Below are positions 1 through 6,188 of a stretch of DNA of 10,274 bases, one piece after another. The stretch spans positions 1-10,274 of the forward strand of contig JAGCZK010000098.1 of the NCBI GenBank assembly GCA_017960065.1, in the 5' to 3' direction. Each line of letters opens with the position of its first letter. Positions within the stretch are counted from its first letter, which is position 1. The notes under the pieces were generated by a model, which was given only the letters and a program-made list of their open reading frames with translations, searched no databases and was not told the DNA's origin. The DNA is from Paludibacteraceae bacterium. Lineage in GTDB: Bacteria; Bacteroidota; Bacteroidia; Bacteroidales; Paludibacteraceae. Position numbers and translations under genes: made by a program.

Positions 1-389
1 ACGGCGAATGGGGCCGCTGCTTCTTTTACCAGAGCGAAACGCCCTACGACATGCAACGCCAGGAAGACTACATGAGCCATGGCGGCACGGTCAAGGGCTA
101 TGCCTCGTACAAGGTGGGCGACCACGTCAAGGAGCACTACGCTTCGATGATGGGCATCTACGATGTGTTCACCAAAACGGGCGGAGCCGAAATCGTGGCC
201 GAGAACTCGATTGAGGTGCCCCAGCGCACCGGTGTGCACATCCACCACGCCTGCAACTTCGGCATCTCGCGCCACGGGGGCGGTTTCAACTACGTCATCA
301 ACGGCCAGGTGCCTTCGAGCCACTTCAAGAAAGGCCGTTGGTACATCCTCGACTACGGCGAGGACCTGCCCGAAGAAGAGGGCGAATAA
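1..389 (+). CDS. C-terminal fragment of an unrecognised protein, possibly a secreted beta-helix glycan-active protein
   Basis: The frame is open from the left edge (first full codon at position 3) to a TAA at 387-389. It gives 128 residues of a gene whose start lies outside the window; the internal ATGs at 51 and 72 are not likely starts because coding continues upstream of them. The fragment is rich in aromatic residues, Gly and His. It contains the strings ASYKVGDHV, NSIEVPQRTGVHIHHA and FNYVINGQ, and ends in an acidic tail (DLPEEEGE). From memory, the order SYKV, then A/S-IEVP, then GV-x-x-HH, then VING resembles the last part of secreted GH55-like or pectate-lyase-like right-handed beta-helix proteins. 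I cannot verify this, so the function is a weak inference. It converges on the DUF2007-type gene with only 13 bp between the stops and no visible terminator. Confidence 0.6.
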   Translation, partial: GEWGRCFFYQSETPYDMQRQEDYMSHGGTVKGYASYKVGDHVKEHYASMMGIYDVFTKTGGAEIVAENSIEVPQRTGVHIHHACNFGISRHGGGFNYVINGQVPSSHFKKGRWYILDYGEDLPEEEGE

Positions 390-402
390 GGGAGGAGGGG
401 CG

Positions 403-618
403 TCAGTCCGCTTGCGACTCGAGCAATTTTTTGGCCCGCGGCAAGTCCGCCTCGTGCACCATGAGGCGGATGCCGCCGGTCAACACCGGCAGCAGGGTTC
501 CCGAAAAACCGTCGAGCACGACACACTCGATGTCCTCCGAGCGGAGATATTCGGCATCGGCATACGCCTCAGCCAGATTGATATAGCTGTGCAACTGCAC
601 CATTTTATTCGTTTCCAT
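403..618 (-). CDS. Small DUF2007-type (putative signal-transducing) protein, 71 aa
   Basis: The product is a 71-residue soluble protein with no signal peptide. The pattern is an N-terminal strand (VQLHSYINLAEAYA), a helix that includes DAEYLRSEDIECVVLD, a central Gly/Leu-rich turn (TLLPVLTGGIRLMV) and a C-terminal helix (LPRAKKLLES). This is the compact beta-alpha-beta fold expected of DUF2007 proteins, often annotated as putative signal-transducing proteins, whose biochemical role is not established. I chose the ATG at 618. A longer TTG-initiated frame reaches 684 but would run through the terminator hairpin of the upstream gene, which argues against it. A second ATG at 603 is also possible. 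No TAnnTTTG promoter is visible between 619 and 692, so the gene probably depends on read-through from the PorP/SprF gene 74 bp upstream or on an unrecognised promoter. Confidence 0.78.
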   Translation of the reverse strand: METNKMVQLHSYINLAEAYADAEYLRSEDIECVVLDGFSGTLLPVLTGGIRLMVHEADLPRAKKLLESQAD

Positions 619-630
619 AAGCAGTAGTTG

Positions 631-668
631 ATAAAAGAACGACCCCGTGGATGAACCATCGGGGTCGT
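631..668 (-). terminator. Rho-independent terminator of the porP/sprF-like gene
   Basis: Arms acgaccccg (639-647) and cggggtcgt (660-668) form a 9-bp perfect stem. It continues as a 3-bp tgg/cca inner stem, with a one-base bulge at 659 and a 5-nt loop (651-655). On the minus strand the hairpin is followed by TCTTTTAT (638-631), a T-rich tract. It begins 24 bp after the porP/sprF stop, so it should end or attenuate that transcript before the DUF2007-type gene. Confidence 0.7.
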
Positions 669-692
669 ACAGGACATATTGCAACAGCCGGA

Positions 693-1664
693 TTAGCGGC
701 AGAAGTGTTTCTGATAGCAGAAGGTGTAACCCAACATCAGCTCGTGGGTACCGGCACTCTGCGTAATCAACGAGTTCAAATCGAGCGTAAAGGCATACGC
801 AATCTGGAATTTCTGGATGCGGAAGCCAAACATCGGCATAAAGGTTTTGGCTTGGATATTGCCGGCATCCCAGCTATGACGGTACGAAGCCTGTACCCAG
901 TAGCCCCACTTCTTCGAAACGTCCTGACCGAACTTCACGTTCAAGTCCATGGCAATGTCGAGATAGGCATCCATCTTCAACATCAGCATCGGTTCCAGAT
1001 AGGTGTTGTTGTTTTGCAAGTCGAAGGTGTAACCACCGAAAAGGAAGGTGGTGAAGGGAGCGGGATCCTCGGCCGAGCCATACAGGGTGGCACGCATCGG
1101 AATCAGGTTGGTCATCGACAAGCCGACGAATGCGCCGTAGGATTTGTAATACACACCAAAGTTGGCGTTGGGCGCCCAACCGTTGCGGTAGTCCTCGGCG
1201 AAAGCGGGGTCGGCCAAAGCGTTGGCATCCTCGTCAAACAGCTTGCTGTTGATATAGAAGTAGTTAAACTTAAACGAAACACCGAACGACAACTGACGGT
1301 CGTAGGTTTTGCGCTTGGTGTACTGACGGCCCTTGGAAAGGGGAATGTGGTAAGCGAAGGTGAATTGTCCGCCAATACGGTTGGAATAACCGTTGCGGTC
1401 ATTGTAAAGGTAGCCGCCCAAGCCGACGTTGCTGATACGTCCTTTGGCCGTAAGCACCTGCGTCATCGGAAAATCATCCATACCGACCCACTGGAATTTG
1501 TTGGTCAACATAAAGTGGGTACAAGCCTCCGCACCTGCCAAGGCCGGGTTTACCAGATAATAATTGAAATGGTATTGGTCGTAAACGAGTTCTTCCTGGG
1601 CGAAAAGTGAAGCAGAACCGCACAAGGCAAGAGCCGCTAAAACCAGATATTTTTTCAATCTCAT
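693..1664 (-). CDS. Type IX secretion system membrane protein, PorP/SprF family
   Basis: The product has 323 residues and a clear signal peptide: MRLKKY, then a hydrophobic stretch, with cleavage expected near SLFAQ (about residue 22). Just after it comes the family hallmark, a Q-Y-H-F-N-Y-Y-L-V-N-P-A-L-A-G stretch, then a NKFQWVGMDDFPMTQ segment (family form: QW-x-G-x-x-x-x-P-x-T), a GLGGYLYNDRNG segment and a SFGVSFKFNYF strand. The rest is made of alternating aromatic beta-strands, as in an outer-membrane barrel. Known family role: SprF and PorP are outer-membrane proteins that pair with or anchor T9SS clients, especially those with type-B (gliding-motility-associated) C-terminal domains. 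Length fits the family (about 300-350). The gene is divergent from mutS, with a good promoter at 1759-1790 and a leader of roughly 88 nt. The family assignment is firm, but which client it serves is unknown. I give no symbol because porP and sprF cannot be told apart here. Confidence 0.93.
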   Translation of the reverse strand: MRLKKYLVLAALALCGSASLFAQEELVYDQYHFNYYLVNPALAGAEACTHFMLTNKFQWVGMDDFPMTQVLTAKGRISNVGLGGYLYNDRNGYSNRIGGQFTFAYHIPLSKGRQYTKRKTYDRQLSFGVSFKFNYFYINSKLFDEDANALADPAFAEDYRNGWAPNANFGVYYKSYGAFVGLSMTNLIPMRATLYGSAEDPAPFTTFLFGGYTFDLQNNNTYLEPMLMLKMDAYLDIAMDLNVKFGQDVSKKWGYWVQASYRHSWDAGNIQAKTFMPMFGFRIQKFQIAYAFTLDLNSLITQSAGTHELMLGYTFCYQKHFCR

Positions 1665-1758
1665 AGTATCGTTTATTTAGTAAGGTTATTTACAAGTCAA
1701 ACAATTTCTGCCGTACTTGCTCACTCCGACAATTGTCTGCGTAAGCATATACAACTGA

Positions 1759-1790
1759 CAAAAGTAAAAATATTCTTTGTATCTCACAAA
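1759..1790 (-). promoter_or_regulatory. Bacteroidetes-type promoter of the porP/sprF-like gene
   Basis: Read on the minus strand, the region contains TTTG (1790-1787), a 20-nt spacer, then TACTTTTG (1766-1759). This matches the known Bacteroidetes sigma-ABfr consensus of a TTTG -33 box, a 19-21 nt spacer and a TAnnTTTG -7 box. Transcription would start near 1752, giving a leader of about 88 nt before the ATG at 1664. No Shine-Dalgarno sequence is visible, as is usual in this phylum. Confidence 0.72.
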
Positions 1791-1915
1791 CTTTCGGCAA
1801 AGAATTATTTAAAAAATCTGTTTTTCGCCCGGCAAGCAGGGAAGATTTTAACAATTTTTCCGATATTTTTTTGAACAAAAGGAACAAGACTGTACGCAAC
1901 TACACGGATTATTGC

Positions 1916-1923
1916 TAAATTTG
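1916..1923 (+). promoter_or_regulatory. Probable -7 element of the mutS promoter
   Basis: TAAATTTG fits the Bacteroidetes TAnnTTTG -7 box and lies 19 bp before the mutS ATG, so the leader would be only about a dozen bases. No TTTG or TTG -33 box is found at the usual spacing (the bases near 1891-1895 read tgtac), so only half of the promoter is supported. Confidence 0.5.
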
Positions 1924-1942
1924 TTCGCTAAATTCTTGCACC

Positions 1943-4561
1943 ATGGGAAAATCGGCAGAGACACCTTTGATGAAGCAATACTTCGACACGAAGAAGCTTA
2001 ACCCCGACGCCATTCTGCTCTTTCGGGTGGGCGACTTCTACGAAACCTACGGCCCCGACGCAGTGATTGCCGCCGAAGTGTTGGGCATTGCGCTCACCAA
2101 GCGTTCGAGTGTGACTGCCGACAGCATCGAGCTGGCCGGATTTCCGCACCACGCCCTCGACAACTACCTGCCCCGCCTGGTTCGCGCCGGCTACCGGGTG
2201 GCCGTCTGCGACCAACTCGAAGACCCGAAGACTACCAAAACGCTGGTCAAACGCGGCATCACCGAACTGGTGACCCCGGGCGTCGTTTACAACGACAACG
2301 TGCTCGACACCAAGTCCAACAACTTTGTCGCCGCTGTGCATGCGGTCAAAAGCCTTTGCGGAATCGCGTTTCTCGACATCTCGACCGGCGAGTTTCTCGT
2401 AGCGGAGGGCACCTCCGAATATGTGGAGAAACTTATCGGCAGCATCGCCCCCAAGGAACTGTTGGTCGAACGCGGCAAGGAGCTGCCGCTCCGCGCATCG
2501 TCATACGAAAAATGCTCCGTTTTCAAACTGGATGACTGGGTTTTCACCCAAGATGCGGCCGAAGGGCGTCTGCACAAACAGTTCGACACCCTCTCGCTCA
2601 AAGGCTTCGGCGTCAGCGACATGAAGGCCGGCATCGTGGCGGCCGGCGCCATCCTCTTTTACCTCGACCAGACCCAACACCTGCATACCGGGCACATCAC
2701 CTCGCTTTCGCGCCTGGTGGAAGACCGTTTTGTATGGATGGACAAATTCACCATCCGCAACCTGGAACTTTATTCGCCCCTGGCGGGAGAAGGAAAATCA
2801 CTCATGGACATTCTGGACATGACCCTCACCCCCATGGGTGCCCGTCTGCTCAAACGCTGGGTAGCTTTCCCGCTCAAGGACAAGGCTGCCATCGAAGCCC
2901 GACAGAATCAGGTCGAGGCCTTTTTCCGCGAACCGGCTTTGCGCGAAACCCTGCTCGAACAATTGCCGCAGATAGGCGATTTGGAACGCATCTGCTCGAA
3001 AGTGGCCGTAGGGCGTGTCAATCCGCGCGAGTTGGTACAGCTCAAGAACGCCCTCTTCGCCATCGGCCGCGTTGCGCAGGCGTACCGCGGGTGCAGCCCC
3101 GAAGTGGCACGCTTTGCCGAAGACCTCGATGCGCTGGAGCCGCTTTCCGGGATGCTCGAGGAGCGGCTCGTCAACGAACCGCCCCTGGCCGTTAACCGCG
3201 GATCAGTCATCCGCGACGGAGTGGACGAGGAACTGGACAAATACCGCAGCCTGTCGGCGGGCGGCCGCGACTACATCGAGCAGTTGCAGCTCCGCGAAAG
3301 CGAACGCACCGGCATCCCCAGCCTCAAAATCAGCTACAACAACGTTTTCGGCTATTATATTGAGGTGCGCAACACCCACAAAGACAAGGTGCCGCCCGAA
3401 TGGATCCGCAAGCAGACGCTGGTCAACGCCGAGCGCTACATCACCGCCGAACTCAAGAAATACGAAGAAGAGGTGCTTTCGGCCAACGAACGCATCCAAA
3501 TCATCGAAACCCGTCTGTTCGCCGAACTGGTCGAAGCGGCGGCCCGGCAAGTGCAGGTGCTGCAGAAAAACGCCTCGCGCATTGCCGCCATCGACGTGCT
3601 CCTGTCCTTTGCCGAGCGGGCCAAGGCCTCTAACTACGTGCGGCCGGTCGTTTCCGACGACACGATTCTCGACATCCGCCAAGGCCGCCATCCCGTCATC
3701 GAAAGCCTGATGCCAGTCGGCGAGGAATACATCGCCAACGACCTGCAGCTCGACACCGAAAAACAGCAGATCATCATCATCACGGGTCCGAACATGGCCG
3801 GTAAATCGGCCCTGCTGCGCCAAACCGCCCTCATTACGCTGATGGCCCAAATCGGCAGCGACGTCCCCGCTGCCGCAGCACACATCGGACTGGTGGACAA
3901 GATTTTCACCCGCGTAGGCGCCAGCGACAACATCTCGATGGGCGAATCGACCTTCATGGTCGAGATGACCGAAGCCGCCACCATCCTCAACAACGTGACC
4001 CCGCGCAGTCTGGTGCTCTTCGACGAGTTGGGGCGCGGCACCAGCACCTACGACGGCATCTCGATTGCCTGGTCCATCGTAGAATACCTGCACGAGCAGC
4101 CTTCGGCATCGGCGCGCACCCTCTTCGCAACGCACTATCACGAGCTCAACGAAATGGAGAGCAGTTTCGCACGCATTAAGAATTATAATGTGTCGGTAAA
4201 AGAGGAAGACGGCAAAGTGATCTTCCTGCGCAAGCTGGTTCGCGGCGGCAGTGAGCACAGCTTCGGCATCGAAGTGGCCAAACTCGCCGGCATGCCCCGC
4301 TCCATCGTCAAACGCGCCAACGAAGTGCTGGCCGACTTGGAGAGTTCGCACAAAGACGGCAAAAAGCAAAAAGTGGCGCCCAAGCAGGTAAAAGAAATCG
4401 CCGCCCACCGCGAAGGCCTGCAAATGAGTCTCTTCCAACTCGACGACCCGGTACTGTCCCAAATCCGCGACGAAATCCTAACCGCCGACATCGACCGCCT
4501 GACGCCCCTTGAGGCGCTCAACAAACTGTCGGAAATCAAACGCATTCTCAAAGGAAAATGA
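1943..4561 (+). CDS. mutS: DNA mismatch repair ATPase MutS
   Basis: The product has 872 residues, a normal full length for MutS1. It binds mismatched and looped DNA as a dimer and starts mismatch repair with MutL. The N-terminal mismatch-recognition domain carries the Phe-x-Glu motif in GDFYE (Phe32, Glu34). Connector, lever and clamp domains follow. The ATPase has Walker A GPNMAGKS (615-622) and Walker B LVLFDELGRGTSTYDG (Asp694, Glu695), then the ABC-type ATHYHEL signature and helix-turn-helix dimerisation segment (FGIEVAKLAGMP...VKRANEVL). The C-terminus ends in a typical L-T-P-L-E-A-L-N-K-L-x-E-I-K segment. The ATG at 1943 gives the expected MutS start (TPLMKQYF near residues 7-14), with a TAAATTTG -7 element just upstream. 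No mutL lies in the window. The gene stands alone between a divergent T9SS gene and convergent gpmI, and every catalytic motif looks intact. Confidence 0.98.
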   Translation: MGKSAETPLMKQYFDTKKLNPDAILLFRVGDFYETYGPDAVIAAEVLGIALTKRSSVTADSIELAGFPHHALDNYLPRLVRAGYRVAVCDQLEDPKTTKTLVKRGITELVTPGVVYNDNVLDTKSNNFVAAVHAVKSLCGIAFLDISTGEFLVAEGTSEYVEKLIGSIAPKELLVERGKELPLRASSYEKCSVFKLDDWVFTQDAAEGRLHKQFDTLSLKGFGVSDMKAGIVAAGAILFYLDQTQHLHTGHITSLSRLVEDRFVWMDKFTIRNLELYSPLAGEGKSLMDILDMTLTPMGARLLKRWVAFPLKDKAAIEARQNQVEAFFREPALRETLLEQLPQIGDLERICSKVAVGRVNPRELVQLKNALFAIGRVAQAYRGCSPEVARFAEDLDALEPLSGMLEERLVNEPPLAVNRGSVIRDGVDEELDKYRSLSAGGRDYIEQLQLRESERTGIPSLKISYNNVFGYYIEVRNTHKDKVPPEWIRKQTLVNAERYITAELKKYEEEVLSANERIQIIETRLFAELVEAAARQVQVLQKNASRIAAIDVLLSFAERAKASNYVRPVVSDDTILDIRQGRHPVIESLMPVGEEYIANDLQLDTEKQQIIIITGPNMAGKSALLRQTALITLMAQIGSDVPAAAAHIGLVDKIFTRVGASDNISMGESTFMVEMTEAATILNNVTPRSLVLFDELGRGTSTYDGISIAWSIVEYLHEQPSASARTLFATHYHELNEMESSFARIKNYNVSVKEEDGKVIFLRKLVRGGSEHSFGIEVAKLAGMPRSIVKRANEVLADLESSHKDGKKQKVAPKQVKEIAAHREGLQMSLFQLDDPVLSQIRDEILTADIDRLTPLEALNKLSEIKRILKGK

Positions 4562-4564
4562 TAC

Positions 4565-4598
4565 AAAAAAAGCCGAAGATCCTTCTTCGGCTTTTTTA
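4565..4598. terminator. Bidirectional terminator between convergent mutS and gpmI
   Basis: An A-run followed by gccgaag (4572-4578), a 6-nt loop (4579-4584), then cttcggc and a T-run (4585-4597) make a 13-bp perfect stem that includes six A:T pairs at its base. The plus-strand transcript ends in TTTTTTATT and the minus-strand transcript in TTTTTTTGTAT, so one hairpin can stop both mutS and gpmI. It starts 3 bp after the mutS stop codon. Confidence 0.92.
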
Positions 4599-4619
4599 TT
4601 GGAGTCCGCAGCATGCGGA

Positions 4620-6137
4620 TTAGTCTGCAATCAAATCGTTGCCGGTCATGTCTGCCGGGCAGGCAATGCCCATGATGTGCAGAATCGAAGGCGCCACATC
4701 GGCCAAAATGCCGTTTTTCACCTTGGCAGCCTTGTTTTCGGTCACATAAACAAAGGGAACCGGGTTGAGCGAGTGCGCCGTGTTGGGCGTACCGTCCGGG
4801 TTCAAAGCGTTATCGGCATTGCCGTGGTCGGCGATGATAATCACCTCGTAACCGGCGGCCTTGGCAGCCTCTACGGTTTCCTTCACGCAAGCGTCAACGG
4901 CCACCACGGCCTTTTCGATGGCCGAATAGACACCGGTATGGCCGACCATGTCGCCATTGGCATAGTTTACCACGATGAACTCAAACTTTTCTTTCTTGAT
5001 TTCGGCAACCAACGCCTCCTTCACTTCGTAAGCGCTCATTTCGGGCTTGAGGTCATAAGTGGCCACTTTGGGCGAGTTGATCAGGATGCGTTCTTCATTC
5101 TCGTAGGGGGCTTCACGGCCACCGTTAAAGAAGAAGGTGACATGGGCATACTTCTCGGTCTCGGCGATGTGCAGCTGCTTCATGCCTTTGGACGACAGGT
5201 ATTCGCCCAAGGTGTTCTGCACGTTTTCCTTGTCGAACAGGATGTGAACGCCCTTGAACGAAGCGTCGTAAGGCGTCATGCAGAAATACTGCAGGCCCGG
5301 AATGGTCTTCATGCCTTGCTCGGGCATGTCCTGCTGGGTCAGCACCACGGTGATTTCCTTGGCGCGGTCGTTGCGGTAGTTGAAGAAAATCACCACATCC
5401 CCCTCTTGGATACGGCCATCGACCGTACTGTTGACAATGGGTTTCACAAATTCGTCGGTCACGCCTTCGTCGTACGACTGTTGCATGGCGGCCACCATAT
5501 CGTCAGCTTTGCGGCCTTCGCCATTCACGAGCAGGTCGTAGGCCACTTTGACACGCTCCCAACGTTTGTCGCGGTCCATGGCATAGTAACGGCCGATAAT
5601 CGAGGCAATCGAACCGGTGGTCTTCTTCAGGTGAGCCGACAATTCGGCAATAAAGCCCTTGCCGCTCTTGGGGTCGGTGTCACGACCGTCCATAAAGCAG
5701 TGCACAAAGGTATTGCTGATGCCGTATTTTTGAGCGATTTCGGTGAGTTTGAACAAGTGATCGAACGAAGAGTGCACGCCACCGTTCGAAGTCAGGCCCA
5801 TGATGTGCACCGACTTGCCGTTTTCCTTGGCATACGAAAAAGCGCGAACCACTTCCTTGTTTTGCAGAATCGAGTTGTCGGCGCATGCCTTGTTGATTTT
5901 CACCAGGTCTTGATAGACAACGCGTCCGGCACCGATATTGAGGTGTCCCACTTCGGAGTTGCCCATCTGGCCGTCGGGCAAACCGACGTTTTCGCCCGAA
6001 GCCTGCAACTGGCTGTTGGGATAGTTCTGGATCAAATAGTCCCAATAAGGGGTAGGAGTACACGAGATGACGTCGGCCTTGTCTTTCTTGCCGATGCCCC
6101 ATCCGTCCAAAATCATCAAAAGCGCTTTCTTTTTCAT
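4620..6137 (-). CDS. gpmI: 2,3-bisphosphoglycerate-independent phosphoglycerate mutase (iPGM)
   Basis: The product is a 505-residue cytoplasmic enzyme that interconverts 3- and 2-phosphoglycerate in glycolysis and gluconeogenesis, using two Mn ions and a phosphoserine intermediate. It is an alkaline-phosphatase-superfamily protein. Visible active-site residues are Asp11 in MILDGWG, nucleophile Ser61 in GNSEVGHLNIGAGR, Asp396 and His400 in NGDMVGH, Asp437 and His438 in ADHGNAD, and His455 in TAHSLNPVP. All the expected metal ligands are therefore present. The N-terminal TPTPYWDYL and mid-region HCFMDGRDT also fit the family. The ATG at 6137 gives the canonical MKKKALLMILDGWG start; a TTG extension to 6170 would overlap the promoter -7 box. 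The gene is convergent with mutS, sharing a terminator, and lies 51 bp downstream of the lamin-tail gene on the same strand. It probably has its own promoter but could also receive read-through. Confidence 0.98.
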   Translation of the reverse strand: MKKKALLMILDGWGIGKKDKADVISCTPTPYWDYLIQNYPNSQLQASGENVGLPDGQMGNSEVGHLNIGAGRVVYQDLVKINKACADNSILQNKEVVRAFSYAKENGKSVHIMGLTSNGGVHSSFDHLFKLTEIAQKYGISNTFVHCFMDGRDTDPKSGKGFIAELSAHLKKTTGSIASIIGRYYAMDRDKRWERVKVAYDLLVNGEGRKADDMVAAMQQSYDEGVTDEFVKPIVNSTVDGRIQEGDVVIFFNYRNDRAKEITVVLTQQDMPEQGMKTIPGLQYFCMTPYDASFKGVHILFDKENVQNTLGEYLSSKGMKQLHIAETEKYAHVTFFFNGGREAPYENEERILINSPKVATYDLKPEMSAYEVKEALVAEIKKEKFEFIVVNYANGDMVGHTGVYSAIEKAVVAVDACVKETVEAAKAAGYEVIIIADHGNADNALNPDGTPNTAHSLNPVPFVYVTENKAAKVKNGILADVAPSILHIMGIACPADMTGNDLIAD

Positions 6138-6167
6138 TTTTATGTAGATTGATTGATATTTCCGACG

Positions 6168-6175
6168 CAAAATTA
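6168..6175 (-). promoter_or_regulatory. Probable -7 element of the gpmI promoter
   Basis: The minus strand reads TAATTTTG, a TAnnTTTG match, 30 bp before the gpmI ATG at 6137. No matching -33 TTTG occurs at 19-21 nt; the nearest (6203-6206) is about 27 nt away and lies inside the upstream gene. The start is therefore plausible but only half supported. Confidence 0.5.
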
Positions 6176-6188
6176 CAAACTTTTTTCA

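Larger units (their letters stand above)
1665..1942. other. AT-rich divergent intergenic region between porP/sprF-like gene and mutS
   Basis: This 278-bp stretch is clearly more AT-rich than the genes around it and carries no convincing gene. A 69-codon minus-strand open frame at 1690-1899 has no family features and overlaps the promoter. The region holds the porP/sprF promoter (1759-1790), a mutS -7 element (1916-1923), a 10-bp palindrome gacaattgtc at 1728-1737 inside the predicted porP leader, and a gctaaatt direct repeat (1914-1921 and 1927-1934) near the mutS start. Confidence 0.8.

Noticed and set aside
651..1610. 319-codon plus-strand open frame opposite the PorP/SprF gene
   Set aside because: The minus-strand product has a signal peptide and family motifs; the opposite frame starts inside the terminator hairpin and looks like a shadow.
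1690..1899. 69-codon minus-strand open frame in the intergenic region
   Set aside because: It covers the porP/sprF promoter, has a composition typical of translated AT-rich spacer, and has no recognisable features.
3203..4462. 419-codon minus-strand open frame inside mutS
   Set aside because: It is a shadow of the MutS ATPase region, where the plus strand has clear Walker motifs; it has no start context or domain of its own.
4604..4620. Small inverted repeat (tccgc/gcgga) between the terminator and the gpmI stop
   Set aside because: The stem has only 5 bp and no T-run, and the strong hairpin at 4565-4598 already explains termination.
4509..6152. 547-codon plus-strand open frame opposite gpmI
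   Set aside because: It lies antisense to an intact gpmI with all its catalytic residues. Long antisense frames are expected in genes with GC-rich third positions, and the translation shows no family features.
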